A stretch of DNA of 64,000 nucleotides from positions 2,874,501 to 2,938,500 of the forward strand of contig NZ_CP088252.1 in NCBI RefSeq assembly GCF_021117385.1, in the 5' to 3' direction. A model generated the notes under the pieces. It saw only the letters and a list, made by a program, of their open reading frames with translations. It did not search any database and had not been told where the DNA came from. The position numbers were made by a program, and so were the translations under genes. The stretch's first letter is position 1. Every line of letters starts with the position of its first letter. This document shows, piece after piece, positions 24,477-33,786 of this stretch. The stretch comes from Frateuria soli (GTDB lineage: Bacteria > Pseudomonadota > Gammaproteobacteria > Xanthomonadales > Rhodanobacteraceae).

Positions 24477-26312
24477 TCAGCGCTCCCTGTACGGGTAGGT
24501 GGCCGAGGAGATGCCCGGCCGGATGCGCTCGAGCTGCGGATGGTTGGCCGGGAAGTCGTCCGGGTAGTAGCCCAGGTGCAGCGCACCGTTGACCTGCAGC
24601 AGGCGCATGCGGGCGAGGACCGCCTCCGTGTCGATCGGCTGGCGCGTGTGCCAGTCTTCGGTGGCGAGTTCGAACACGGTCTTCTCGCGCGCCCCCGGCA
24701 CCGCGGCGACGGCCGCGGCGAGGCGCCGGAACCATGCCTTGGCCGGTTCGGCGTGATCCAGTTGCGGCATCGCCATCAGGCCCACTTCATCGTATCCGGC
24801 CACGAATGCCGGCAGCGATTGCGCGAACCACGCCTCGGCCTTGCCGTCGAGCACCGGCGCGGCGAACAGGTTGCGCGCGGTGCGCAACTGCGGCCGCCAG
24901 CGGCGCGCGCGCTCGATCAGTTCGTGGGTGTAGTCGACCAGCCATGCCGTGCGTGCGGCGCCCGGCGGCGGCGCGTCGTGCAGGCGGTCGGTGTCGCGCA
25001 GCAGCGCGTCGTCGGAAAACAGCAGGCCGTCGAACCTGGCATGGCTGGCCAGGTCCTCGTAAAGATCGCCGATCCACCCGCGCACCGCCGGCTGCGAGGG
25101 ATCGAGCCGCGCCACGTCGCGGCCCTCGCCGGCCAGCCCCAGCGCCGCCACCGGATCGCCTGCGCGGGGACGGAATGCCAGCGCCGGCATCCAGGCGTAG
25201 ACATGCACGCCGGCGCGGGTCTGCAGCTGCCAGGCCACGCGCGAGAACAGGTCCGCGCGCATCGGCAGGTGGCGATTGGGAAAATAGAGGGCATCGGCGA
25301 CGCCATCGCCGTCCGGGTCGGCGTAGGCCTGCAGCCAGACCTGGTCGACGTCCATGCGCTTGATGCGGTCGAGCAGCTGCGAGAGGTTGCGTTCGCGCTG
25401 GGCCGGGTCCGGGTCGTAGACATAGTCGAGGTCGACCTGCACCACGCGGCGCGGCTCCTCCTCGTGCGTCGGCATCAGCTGCCAGGCCAGGTCCGCCACG
25501 CCCGGGTCGCCGCCGAGCAACAGTCGATCCAGGGTGCGGTCGCGCGCCGGATCGGGCACGGCGTTGCCCAGCGTCAGCGACATCTCCATGCCCAGTCCCG
25601 CGGCGATTTCGCGGGCCGGCCGGTTGAACGCGCCATAGGGCCAGACGATCGCCTGTGGCGCCACGCCGGTGTGTTCGCGGATCGCCGCCACGCTGCGCGC
25701 GAGGTCATCGGTGATGCGCTCGCGCCAGGCCGTCTCGGTCTCGTAGCTGCCGCTGGCCGGGTCATAACGGCGCGTCACCGCCGCCGGCAGCAGGTTGCCC
25801 TGCGGGTTGCCCAGGATGCCCTCGTGCAGCGCATCGGTGTGCGAAGCGATCTCGACCAGTCCCGAGCGCTGCATCTGGCGCACCTGTCCCCAGGTGACGA
25901 AGCAGGAGGCGTCGCAATCACGGCCGTTGTAATCCAGCCGGTGGCCGGGCGCGGTCTCGATCCAGCCGGTCACCAGCGCCAGCAGCGCGGGGTAGCGGTA
26001 AGCCTGCAGCAGCGGGTAGACGCGCGTGTAGAAGCTTTCCAGTCCATCGTCGAAGGTGAGCAGGAAGGCCTTCTCCGGCAGCGCGGCGCCGCCTTGCGCG
26101 GCGGCACGCACCTGCGCCGCGCTGACCGCGGTCCAGCCGTTGGCATGCAGGTATTCGAGGTGACCGACCAGGTGGTCCAGGCTGGTCGCATCCGGATCGG
26201 TGGTCGGACCCTGCGCGGGGTCGTGGATGTCGTGGTAGCTCAGGATCACCAGCCGGCCGGCGTGCGCGGGGGCGGCCAGCAGGAGCAGCAGGGCGAGGAT
26301 CAGGTAACGCAT
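24477..26312 (-). CDS. pgaB: PgaB, poly-beta-1,6-GlcNAc N-deacetylase
   Basis: 611 residues. An N-terminal carbohydrate esterase 4 domain (about 20-270) has SYHDIHD, FLLTFDDG (Asp88, Asp89) and VEIASHTDALHEG. A C-terminal GH153-type glycoside hydrolase domain (about 290-600) has VQVDLDYVYDPDPAQRERNL and DVDQVWLQAYADPDGDG. It partly deacetylates the polymer in the periplasm, which is needed for export through PgaA. The signal peptide (MRYLILALLLLLAAPAHA) ends without a lipobox cysteine, so this PgaB appears soluble rather than outer-membrane lipid-anchored as in E. coli. Confidence 0.95.
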   Translation of the reverse strand: MRYLILALLLLLAAPAHAGRLVILSYHDIHDPAQGPTTDPDATSLDHLVGHLEYLHANGWTAVSAAQVRAAAQGGAALPEKAFLLTFDDGLESFYTRVYPLLQAYRYPALLALVTGWIETAPGHRLDYNGRDCDASCFVTWGQVRQMQRSGLVEIASHTDALHEGILGNPQGNLLPAAVTRRYDPASGSYETETAWRERITDDLARSVAAIREHTGVAPQAIVWPYGAFNRPAREIAAGLGMEMSLTLGNAVPDPARDRTLDRLLLGGDPGVADLAWQLMPTHEEEPRRVVQVDLDYVYDPDPAQRERNLSQLLDRIKRMDVDQVWLQAYADPDGDGVADALYFPNRHLPMRADLFSRVAWQLQTRAGVHVYAWMPALAFRPRAGDPVAALGLAGEGRDVARLDPSQPAVRGWIGDLYEDLASHARFDGLLFSDDALLRDTDRLHDAPPPGAARTAWLVDYTHELIERARRWRPQLRTARNLFAAPVLDGKAEAWFAQSLPAFVAGYDEVGLMAMPQLDHAEPAKAWFRRLAAAVAAVPGAREKTVFELATEDWHTRQPIDTEAVLARMRLLQVNGALHLGYYPDDFPANHPQLERIRPGISSATYPYRER

Positions 26313-26313
26313 G

Positions 26314-28368
26314 TCACTCCCCCCAGTGCAGGGTCAGTTCAAGCGTGGCGCGCGTTTCGCGGCGGCCGTCATAGGGTTGGCTGTGCCAGCCCAGCCGCCA
26401 GCCGAAGCCGAGCCCCTCGTGCGGCTGCCAGGTCTGTCCGTAGCCGGCGTCGGCAACCCAGCCGGCGGACTGGCCCTGCTGGGTGTAACTGCCCACCGCC
26501 ACGTCGACGAACTGGTGCCAGTTGCGTCCGTAGCGCTCGGCGAGCACGTGGTCCAGGTGCGCGGTGACGGTGGCGGCGCCGTCGCGGCGCGGGTTGAAGT
26601 AGGCAGCGTCGTCCAGCGTGTTGTGCGAGGCGTACAGGTCCGCGCCCAGTTCCAGTTGCAGCCGCGGGCGGGTCAGCACGCGACCGGTAACCCCGAGGTC
26701 CGCCGCGCGGCGGCGGTTGCCGTCGCTGAAGTTGGCCGCCTGTACGCCCAGCCGTGCGGCGAGCAGTTCGCTGGGGCGCCACTCGATCGTGCTGTCCAGC
26801 GTGCTGCCGTGGATGCCGTAATAGCGGGCGCGCAAGGGGATGTCGGCGCCGGCGCTGCTGGCGTCGGTGCTCCACGCCCAGTGGTCGCTGATCGCCCAGT
26901 CGAAGCCCGCCTCCACCGCGGTGGGGTCGCTGCCGGTGCCGCGCGAGGGCAGCGCCTGGAGGTAGGCCTGCAGGCCGCGCCACTGCCCGCGCACGCCCAG
27001 GCCCGCGTCGGTGCGGCGGGCGTCACCCTCGGGCAGCGAGGCCTGCGCGTGGCGGGCGACGGCGTAGAGGCGCCAGTGACCGGCCAGTAGCGGCGAAGCG
27101 AGCGTGGCCCGGGTGTCCTGGTCGCTATCGCCATAGTCGATGGTGTTGCCGCGGCCGAACGTCTGAGCGGCATCGAACTGCCAGCCGCGCTGGCGGTCCC
27201 AGGCCCGGCGTGCGCGCTGCACCTGCCCGTTGCGCGGGTAATGCGCCTCCAGCTCCTCGAGCCCGGGCTCGATACCGGGGAAGTCGCCCAGCTCGCGGCG
27301 CGTCTGGAGCAGTCCCACGCGCACGCCCAGGTCCTGCGGGTCCAGCCCGCGGGCGATCGCCAGGTCCGCCTCGGCACGGCGCGGCCAGCCGCGGCTGCGT
27401 TCGTTGTTGCCCAGCTCGCGGCGCCAGGGCGCGCTGGCCGGCGCCTCGCGCACGCCGGCGGCGAGCCGGGCGTGGGCCTCGGCGAGCAGGCCGGCGTAGC
27501 CGCGCAGCAGCGCAGCGTTGAGGTCGTCTTCGCTGCGATGCGGATTGGCCACCGGCGCCCGGCGCCCGGGCGCGCGCAGCCACACCGGCTGCGCCGCGGC
27601 CGCGGCATCGATGGTCCGGCGAGCCTGCTCGTACCGTCCGGCCTCGCTGTAGGCGTACATCAGCACGATCGCCGGATCGGATTCGCTCCCGGAAATGCTG
27701 CCCGGTGCCGCCGGGCCGGCGCGTTCGAGCAGTCGCGCGGCCTCTTCGGGGCGCTGCCGGTCGAGCAGCGCCTCGGCGAGCGGACGCAGCACGTAGGGCG
27801 GCAAGGCGTCGCGTTCGGCCAGTGTCATGGCGTCGTAGGCGGCGGCCACCTCGACGCTGCGGCCGGCGCCCTGCAGGACCACCAGCCGGTCGAGCCGGGC
27901 ACGGCGCACGATGGCCGGTTCACCGGCATGGCGCGCGACCACCGCATCGAGCTGGCGCACTGCCGCATCGGCGGCGGCGTAGGGATCGGCGCCGGGTGCG
28001 ACCGGATCGCGCACCGCGCGGCGCGCGCGCTGCGCCGCCACGTCGGCATCCAGCCGCGCCAGCAGCGCGGGATCGGCCGGCAGGTCCCGCGCCAGCTCTC
28101 GCGCGCGACTGGCCGCGCCGACATCGGCGAGGGTGAGTACCTGCCGGCGCAGCAGCGCCGCGTCGTCCGGGTGATCGCGCAGCGCGTCCTCGCACAGCGC
28201 CAGCGCGCCGGTCCATTGCCCGGCCTGGCGCAGCTGGTCGATCGTCGCCACCACATCGTGCGTGGCGGCCGCGCCTGCCGCGGCCGGGGCGGCCAGCAGC
28301 GCCGCCCATACGGCGACAGCGAGCGCGAGACGTCCCCCGCCCCCCGGCACGGGGCTCCGAATGACCAT
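26314..28368 (-). CDS. pgaA: PgaA, poly-N-acetylglucosamine outer-membrane export porin
   Basis: 684 residues with a signal peptide (about 1-32). The N-terminal half is alpha-helical and TPR-like (about 40-400), and the C-terminal part is an outer-membrane beta-barrel (about 410-684) ending in the aromatic/alternating pattern LELTLHWGE. It carries deacetylated polymer across the outer membrane. It is the first gene of the pgaABCD operon; the pgaB start codon precedes its stop-to-start gap of one base. Expression probably starts in the spacer 28369-28535, which holds a CRP/Clp-like palindrome. The ribosome-binding site GGGGA is 7 bases before the ATG. Confidence 0.93.
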   Translation of the reverse strand: MVIRSPVPGGGGRLALAVAVWAALLAAPAAAGAAATHDVVATIDQLRQAGQWTGALALCEDALRDHPDDAALLRRQVLTLADVGAASRARELARDLPADPALLARLDADVAAQRARRAVRDPVAPGADPYAAADAAVRQLDAVVARHAGEPAIVRRARLDRLVVLQGAGRSVEVAAAYDAMTLAERDALPPYVLRPLAEALLDRQRPEEAARLLERAGPAAPGSISGSESDPAIVLMYAYSEAGRYEQARRTIDAAAAAQPVWLRAPGRRAPVANPHRSEDDLNAALLRGYAGLLAEAHARLAAGVREAPASAPWRRELGNNERSRGWPRRAEADLAIARGLDPQDLGVRVGLLQTRRELGDFPGIEPGLEELEAHYPRNGQVQRARRAWDRQRGWQFDAAQTFGRGNTIDYGDSDQDTRATLASPLLAGHWRLYAVARHAQASLPEGDARRTDAGLGVRGQWRGLQAYLQALPSRGTGSDPTAVEAGFDWAISDHWAWSTDASSAGADIPLRARYYGIHGSTLDSTIEWRPSELLAARLGVQAANFSDGNRRRAADLGVTGRVLTRPRLQLELGADLYASHNTLDDAAYFNPRRDGAATVTAHLDHVLAERYGRNWHQFVDVAVGSYTQQGQSAGWVADAGYGQTWQPHEGLGFGWRLGWHSQPYDGRRETRATLELTLHWGE

Positions 28369-28445
28369 TGCGTTGTCCCCTGTTCCTGTCCGGCGCAGGC
28401 CGCAGGCCAGCCCGTTGGCGGATCAACCCGTCCGCGCGCGATTTT

Positions 28446-28461
28446 TGTGAACTTTATCACG
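28446..28461 (-). promoter_or_regulatory. CRP/Clp-like palindrome upstream of pgaABCD
   Basis: TGTGA-N6-TCACG, one mismatch from the CRP core TGTGA-N6-TCACA, in a short AT-rich patch (ATTTTTGTGAACTTTATCAC) of otherwise GC-rich DNA. It is centred about 85 bases upstream of the pgaA ATG. Xanthomonadales encode Clp, a CRP homologue that controls exopolysaccharide genes and whose DNA binding is blocked by cyclic di-GMP. Binding here is inference. Confidence 0.5.
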
Positions 28462-28535
28462 CTATTGCGGCTTTCCTGCGCGTGTCCGGCGGCCATCCAT
28501 GCCGGCATCCGCTGCACCCCCGGACGACCGGAAGG

Positions 28536-29729
28536 TCAGCCGTCGTGCGGGATGCGTCCGCGCAGCGAGACCGCATCGAACGGGCCTGCCTGCGCAATGA
28601 GCGCGCGCGCGGCATCCACCTGCCCCCATACGTTCCACAGCAGCACGCCGCGCACGCGGCCGTCGTCCAGGTAATACACCACGCCCTTGCGGTGCGGCTC
28701 GCTCCAGTCCTCCACCCGTTCCAGGCGCGCATCGAGCAGGCCGACCGCCTCGTAGCCGAGGTCGAACAGGTCCGAGTAGAAGTACGGCAGCGTGGTGAAC
28801 TCGCCACCGGCGCCGGCCATCGCACGGCCGGCATGCGCACCCATCTCGACGGCGGCGTTCTCGTGTTCCACCCGCAGCCGTCGGTCGAGCGAGGGGTTGA
28901 AGAAGTTGGCCACGTCGCCCGCCGCCCAGATGTGCGGGTCGCTGGTACGCAACGTCGCGTCGACCACCACGCCGTCGCCGACCGCGAGGCCGGCCTGGTT
29001 CGCCAGCCCGGTATCGGGCGTCACTCCCAGGCCAGCCACCACGGCGTCCACGCGCAGGCTGCGGCCGTCGGACAGCGCCAGCTCGACACCGTCGTCGTCC
29101 GCGCGGCCGTCGACCACCTTGGTCCCCGACAGCAGTTCCACGCCGCGCTCGCGGTAGTAATCGTCCAGGAACGCCGCCAGCGCCGGCGGATAGCGCCCGC
29201 TGCCGATCGAACCGGCCGGGAAGATCATGGTGACCCTGCAGCCGGCGCCGGCGAGCGAAGCGGCCAGCTCGCTGCCGATGAAGCCGCCGCCGACCACCGC
29301 GACGTGCGCACCGGCCACGGCCTGGTGGCGCAGCCGCCGGTAATCCTCGACCGTGCGGAAGTTGATGACGCGCTCGCCCGGGGCCAGCGGCAGCTGCCGC
29401 GGCGTGGCGCCGGTGGCCAGCAGCAGGCGACCGTAGCGGTAGCTGTCGCCCTGGTCATCGCTCGCGCGGCGGTGGGCGGCATCCAGCGTCTGCACGCAGC
29501 GCTCCAGGTGCAGCTGCGCGCCAGTGGCAGCGGTGCCCAGGTCGATCGACTCCAGCGGTTTGTCGCCCTTCCACAGCGCCTTGGACAGGGGCGGGCGCTC
29601 GTAGGGCGGCGAGGTTTCCGCGCTGACCAGGCCGATGCTCGCCGAGGCGTCGGTGGCACGGATCGCCTTGGCGGCCGCATCGCCCGCCATGCCGCCGCCG
29701 ATGATCAGATAGTCGTACGTGTGCTCCAT
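28536..29729 (-). CDS. FAD-dependent NAD(P)H oxidoreductase (ferredoxin/rubredoxin reductase-like)
   Basis: 397 residues from the ATG at 29729. The FAD-binding motif is YLIIGGGMAGDAAAKAIR, the NAD-binding motif is VAVVGGGFIGSELAASLAG (near 150) and the second FAD motif is IWAAGDVAN (near 275). This is the two-Rossmann pyridine nucleotide-disulfide family without the redox CxxxxC, as in rubredoxin or ferredoxin reductases and AIF-type proteins. The substrate is unknown. It is downstream of nothing obvious on its strand, and its 3' end faces the pgaA promoter region. Confidence 0.88.
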   Translation of the reverse strand: MEHTYDYLIIGGGMAGDAAAKAIRATDASASIGLVSAETSPPYERPPLSKALWKGDKPLESIDLGTAATGAQLHLERCVQTLDAAHRRASDDQGDSYRYGRLLLATGATPRQLPLAPGERVINFRTVEDYRRLRHQAVAGAHVAVVGGGFIGSELAASLAGAGCRVTMIFPAGSIGSGRYPPALAAFLDDYYRERGVELLSGTKVVDGRADDDGVELALSDGRSLRVDAVVAGLGVTPDTGLANQAGLAVGDGVVVDATLRTSDPHIWAAGDVANFFNPSLDRRLRVEHENAAVEMGAHAGRAMAGAGGEFTTLPYFYSDLFDLGYEAVGLLDARLERVEDWSEPHRKGVVYYLDDGRVRGVLLWNVWGQVDAARALIAQAGPFDAVSLRGRIPHDG

Positions 29730-29851
29730 GTTCCGCTCCCATGACCCAGGCCACCGACCCATGATGCGCCTGTTCCGGCAACACGGGGACGCCGCGGTGG
29801 GAAGCCCGCGTGCACACGGCCTTGATCGTCGCGCCCGCCACACTCCTGTCG

Positions 29852-30922
29852 ATGAACAGCTGCCCCAGCGAACCCGATCCGGCCCTGCGCGTGGAAGTAC
29901 GCAAGGCAGGCCTGGTCTACGTCAGCGACATGCAGCCGGGCATCCGCCGGCTGCGCCGGGGCAAGGGCTTCGTCTACCGCGACGCCGACGGCCAGCCGCT
30001 CACCGACAAGGCCACCCTGGCCCGCATCCGGGCACTGGCCATCCCGCCCGCCTACGAGGACGTGTGGATCTGCGCCAATCCCGACGGCCACCTGCAGGCG
30101 ACCGGGCGCGATGCCCGCGGGCGCAAGCAGTACCGCTACCACCCCGACTGGCGCGAGTTGCGCGACCACGGCAAGTTCGACCGCGTCCTCGCTTTCGGCG
30201 CCGTGCTGCCGAAACTGCGCCGTCGCGTCCGCCAGGACCTCGCGCGGGCCGGCCTGCCGCGCGAGAAGGTGCTGGCGCTGCTGGTGCGCCTGCTGGACGA
30301 AACGCTGATCCGCGTCGGCAACGAAAGCTACGCGCGCGACAACAAGAGCTACGGACTGACCACCCTGCGTTCGCGCCACGTGCGCGTGGCACGCGGCCGG
30401 CTGCGCTTCTGCTTCAAGGGCAAGAGCGGTCAGGAGCAGGACGTCGAACTGGACGACACGCGGCTGGCGCGGATCGTGCGCCGCGTGCAGCAACTGCCCG
30501 GCCAGCGGCTGTTCCAGTACCTGGACGATGCCGGCGAGCGCCAGCCGGTCGACTCGGGCATGGTCAACGACTACCTGCACGGGGCCTGCGGGGAGACCTT
30601 CAGCGCCAAGGACTTCCGCACCTGGGGCGGCACCGCCCACGCCGCCGGCGTGCTGGCCCGCACGCCGCTGCCGGAGAAGGGCGGCGAGCGCGCCCGCCGC
30701 CATGCGCTGGTGGAGGCGGTCAAAGAGGTGGCCGAAGTGCTGGGCAATACGCCGGCGGTCTGCCGCCAGTCCTACATCCATCCGCAGGTGTTCGAGGGTT
30801 GGTGCGACGGCAGCCTGCAGCGCGCGATCACCGAGGCCTGCGCAGGGAAGCCGCGGGAACTGGAAAAGGCCACGCTGCGCTTCCTGCGGCAACGCCTGAA
30901 GCCGAAGCGTCGCGGCAACTGA
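29852..30922 (+). CDS. DNA topoisomerase IB (poxvirus/bacterial type)
   Basis: 356 residues from the ATG at 29852; a GTG at 29810 would add 14 residues. It relaxes supercoils by a 3'-phosphotyrosine intermediate without ATP. Seen: RRLRRGKGFVYRDADG at the N-terminus, IPPAYEDVWIC, RKQYRYHPDWRELRD, LLDETLIRVGNESYARDNKS, KDFRTWGGT and the nucleophile Tyr308 in CRQSYIHPQV. All catalytic elements of the family appear present. It is divergent from the FAD oxidoreductase. Confidence 0.94.
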   Translation: MNSCPSEPDPALRVEVRKAGLVYVSDMQPGIRRLRRGKGFVYRDADGQPLTDKATLARIRALAIPPAYEDVWICANPDGHLQATGRDARGRKQYRYHPDWRELRDHGKFDRVLAFGAVLPKLRRRVRQDLARAGLPREKVLALLVRLLDETLIRVGNESYARDNKSYGLTTLRSRHVRVARGRLRFCFKGKSGQEQDVELDDTRLARIVRRVQQLPGQRLFQYLDDAGERQPVDSGMVNDYLHGACGETFSAKDFRTWGGTAHAAGVLARTPLPEKGGERARRHALVEAVKEVAEVLGNTPAVCRQSYIHPQVFEGWCDGSLQRAITEACAGKPRELEKATLRFLRQRLKPKRRGN

Positions 30923-30967
30923 GACGGCTGCGCGTAGACTTGGGCCGGTAGCTCGCCGGAACCTGCC

Positions 30968-32410
30968 ATGCCCCACGCCGACATCCTCCTTGCCCTCCTG
31001 CTCCTGGTCGCCCTCGCCATCCTCGTCCTGCAGGTGGTGCTGTTGCGCCGCGGGCGCGCCGACGAGGGCCTCGCCATTCGCCTGGATGCGCTGAAGAGCG
31101 ACGGCGAGCGCCTCGAGCGTGCGTTGCGCGAGGAACAGCGCGCCGGTCGCGAGGAGCTGCAGCAGGGCTTCGATCGCTTCCGCAACCATGTCGCCGACCA
31201 GCTGGGCGGCATGTCGCGCCAGCAGGCCGAGCGCATCGACGGCTTCGGCCAGCGCCTGGACGGCCTCACCACGCGCACCGACGCCGGCCTGCAGGGCCTT
31301 GCCCAGCGCCTCACCGACGATGCCCGCAAGAGCCGCGAGGAAATGGTCCTCACCCTCACCCGCGCCAGCGACCAGCAACGCCAGCAACTGGCCGCGCTCA
31401 CCGCCGACAACGAAAAGCGCATGGGCGAGGTGCGCGCCACGCTGGAGACCAAGCTCAAGGCGCTGCAGGAGGACAACGCCGCCAGGCTCGAACAGATGCG
31501 CGCCACCGTCGACGAGAAGCTGCAGAGCACGCTGGAGACGCGCCTGGGCCAGTCCTTCCAGCTGGTGTCCGAGCGACTCGAAGCCGTGCAGCGCGGGCTG
31601 GGCGAGATGCAGAGCCTGGCCAGCGGCGTGGGCGACCTGAAACGCGTGCTCTCGAACGTGAAGAGCCGCGGCATCCTGGGCGAGGTACAGCTCGGCGCAT
31701 TGCTGGAGCAACTGCTCACCCCCGAGCAGTACGAATCCAACGTCGTCACCGTGCCCGGCTCCAACGAGCGGGTGGAGTTCGCCATCCGCATGCCCGGCCA
31801 GGGCGACGTCGCCCAGCTCTACCTGCCGATCGACGCCAAGTTCCCGGTCGAGGACTACCAGCGCCTGCTCGAGGCGCAGGAGCTGGCCGATGCCGAAGCG
31901 GCCGCCGTCGCCGGCCGCGCGCTGGAATTGCGCGTGCGCGAGGAGGCCAAGCGGATCAGGAGCAAGTACGTCGCCGCCCCGCACACGACCGACTTCGCGG
32001 TGCTGTTCCTGCCGACAGAGGGCCTGTACGCCGAGGTGATCCGCCGCCCGGGCCTGTTCGAACTGCTGCAGCGCGAGCACCGCGTGGTGGTCGCCGGTCC
32101 GACCACGCTGAGCGCCCTGCTCAACAGCCTGCAGATGGGTTTCCGCACGCTGGCCATCGCCCAGCGCAGTTCCGAGGTATGGAACATCCTCGGCGCGGTG
32201 AAGACCGAGTTCGGCAAGTTCGGCGACGTGCTGGAGAAGGTCAAGAAGAAGCTGGACGAGGCCGGCAGGCACATCGACGCCACCGGCGTGCGCACTCGTG
32301 CCATCGAGCGCAAGCTGCGCGGCGTGGAGTCGCTCTCGGGCGAGGTCAGCCAGCAACTGCTCGGGGTGGTCCCGGAGATCGAGGAAGACCTCGAAGAGGA
32401 CCTGGGCTGA
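30968..32410 (+). CDS. rmuC: DNA recombination protein RmuC
   Basis: 480 residues. An N-terminal membrane anchor (about 5-25) is followed by a long coiled coil (about 35-210, rich in Glu, Gln and Arg) and a C-terminal RmuC domain with a nuclease-like fold (SRGILGEVQLGALLEQLL, YLPIDAKFPVEDYQRLL, LPTEGLYAEVI). RmuC limits inversions and rearrangements between short inverted repeats in E. coli. Here it sits in a genome rich in short inverted repeats. It is 45 bases downstream of the topoisomerase IB gene. Confidence 0.94.
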   Translation: MPHADILLALLLLVALAILVLQVVLLRRGRADEGLAIRLDALKSDGERLERALREEQRAGREELQQGFDRFRNHVADQLGGMSRQQAERIDGFGQRLDGLTTRTDAGLQGLAQRLTDDARKSREEMVLTLTRASDQQRQQLAALTADNEKRMGEVRATLETKLKALQEDNAARLEQMRATVDEKLQSTLETRLGQSFQLVSERLEAVQRGLGEMQSLASGVGDLKRVLSNVKSRGILGEVQLGALLEQLLTPEQYESNVVTVPGSNERVEFAIRMPGQGDVAQLYLPIDAKFPVEDYQRLLEAQELADAEAAAVAGRALELRVREEAKRIRSKYVAAPHTTDFAVLFLPTEGLYAEVIRRPGLFELLQREHRVVVAGPTTLSALLNSLQMGFRTLAIAQRSSEVWNILGAVKTEFGKFGDVLEKVKKKLDEAGRHIDATGVRTRAIERKLRGVESLSGEVSQQLLGVVPEIEEDLEEDLG

Positions 32411-32553
32411 ATCGCGGCGACCGGCGCGCATCCGTTCCGGGGGCCAGCCCGTAAGAGCTGGCACGCTTCCGCATGGGAGGCGCTTTGCACATGCCCGGGA
32501 GCCAACGCGCGGCATGCCCGGTAAACTTCAACGACCGCAAGCCGAGTATCCGC

Positions 32554-33153
32554 ATGAGCGATTCCAGCAACCCCAACGACGTCACCCAGGCCCAGGCCGA
32601 GGAAGCCGTGCGCACGCTGCTGCGCTGGGCCGGCGATGATCCCTCGCGCGAGGGCCTGCTGGACACGCCGCGCCGCGTCGTCAAGGCCTATCGCGACTGG
32701 TTCTCCGGTTACGCCGAGGACCCGTCCGAGTTCCTCAAGCGCACCTTCAAGGAGGTCGAGGGCTACGACGAGATGGTGGTGCTGCGCGACATCGAGTTCG
32801 AGAGCCATTGCGAGCACCACATGGCGCCGATCATCGGCCGCGCGCACGTGGGCTACCTGCCGACCAACCGCGTGGTCGGCATCAGCAAGCTGGCCCGCGT
32901 GGTCGAAGGCTACGCGCGCCGCTTCCAGGTGCAGGAGAAGCTCACCGCGCAGATCGCCCACTGCATCCAGGAACACCTGAGGCCCGCCGGCGTGGCGGTG
33001 GTGATCGACGCCAGCCACGAGTGCATGACCACCCGCGGCGTGCACAAGCGCGGCGTGTCGATGGTCACCAGCCAGATGCTCGGCGCCTTCCGCGACGACG
33101 CGCGCACCCGCGCGGAGTTCCTGCAGTTCATCGGGATCCACGGCGCACGCTGA
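32554..33153 (+). CDS. folE: GTP cyclohydrolase I
   Basis: 199 residues; it converts GTP to 7,8-dihydroneopterin triphosphate, the first step of folate biosynthesis. Zinc ligands are Cys86 in [10 protein letters not shown] with a nearby His, and Cys157 in [40 protein letters not shown] is the conserved core. The ATG at 32554 gives the usual FolE length; upstream in-frame codons are not conserved in character. Two further folate genes lie at the end of the window. Confidence 0.96.
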   Translation: MSDSSNPNDVTQAQAEEAVRTLLRWAGDDPSREGLLDTPRRVVKAYRDWFSGYAEDPSEFLKRTFKEVEGYDEMVVLRDIEFESHCEHHMAPIIGRAHVGYLPTNRVVGISKLARVVEGYARRFQVQEKLTAQIAHCIQEHLRPAGVAVVIDASHECMTTRGVHKRGVSMVTSQMLGAFRDDARTRAEFLQFIGIHGAR

Positions 33154-33344
33154 CGTTTCGCCGGCGCCGGCCGATACGGCGGCGCCCTCCCCCCGGCTCC
33201 CTCGCGTGCGCAGCCGGCCTGGTGCGCCACCGTGCCGACCGTACGCTGTACGCCGCCAAGCGCGCCGACGCAACCGCGTCGCGGCCGCGGACGAGGTGCT
33301 GGACCCGCTTGCCGCCAGGGCGGGCAGCCTGCTCCAATGCCTCG

Positions 33345-33680
33345 ATGCGCCGCCTGCTTCCGCTCCTGTCCCTGCTCTGCGCGACGGCCCAGGCGACCGA
33401 CTACCCGACCGCGGTTGCCGCCTACCTGGCGCGATTCGACCGGGATGGCGACGGGCGCATCGCGACACAGGAATACGTCGACTACCTCAGCGCCGGCTTT
33501 CGCGAGATGGATGCCGACGGCGACGGCGTGCTCGAGGCCGATGAGCTGCCGCCCGGGCCGCGCCGCGTGCCCCGTTCGCTGGCCGCGTTCCAGGCGGACC
33601 TGCGCGCGCAGTTCCGCCGCTCCGACCGCAACCACGACGGCTTCCTCAGCGCGCGGGAGCTGGCACAGCCGCCCGGATAG
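33345..33680 (+). CDS. Secreted EF-hand calcium-binding protein
   Basis: 111 residues with a signal peptide (MRRLLPLLSLLCATAQA). Three canonical EF-hand loops follow: DRDGDGRIATQE (near 31-42), DADGDGVLEADE (near 52-63) and DRNHDGFLSARE (near 91-102). Each has acidic residues at positions 1, 3, 5 and 12 except the third, which has Asn/His at 3-4. It probably binds calcium in the periplasm; its partner is unknown. It stands alone between folE and an MFS gene, 190 bases after folE (no feature seen in that spacer). Confidence 0.85.
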   Translation: MRRLLPLLSLLCATAQATDYPTAVAAYLARFDRDGDGRIATQEYVDYLSAGFREMDADGDGVLEADELPPGPRRVPRSLAAFQADLRAQFRRSDRNHDGFLSARELAQPPG

Positions 33681-33786
33681 GTAAAGCCCGGCCCTGCATC
33701 CGCCGCACCGCGCCCGTGCCGCGCACGCAGCAATCCGGCCACACCGATGCGTTATCGTGCGCGCTTCGTTCGCCGGCGAGCCGCGC

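Noticed and set aside
29705-32515. Long antisense frame (about 936 codons) across topoisomerase IB and rmuC
   Set aside because: Same GC-bias artefact; it spans two well-supported genes and has no family resemblance.
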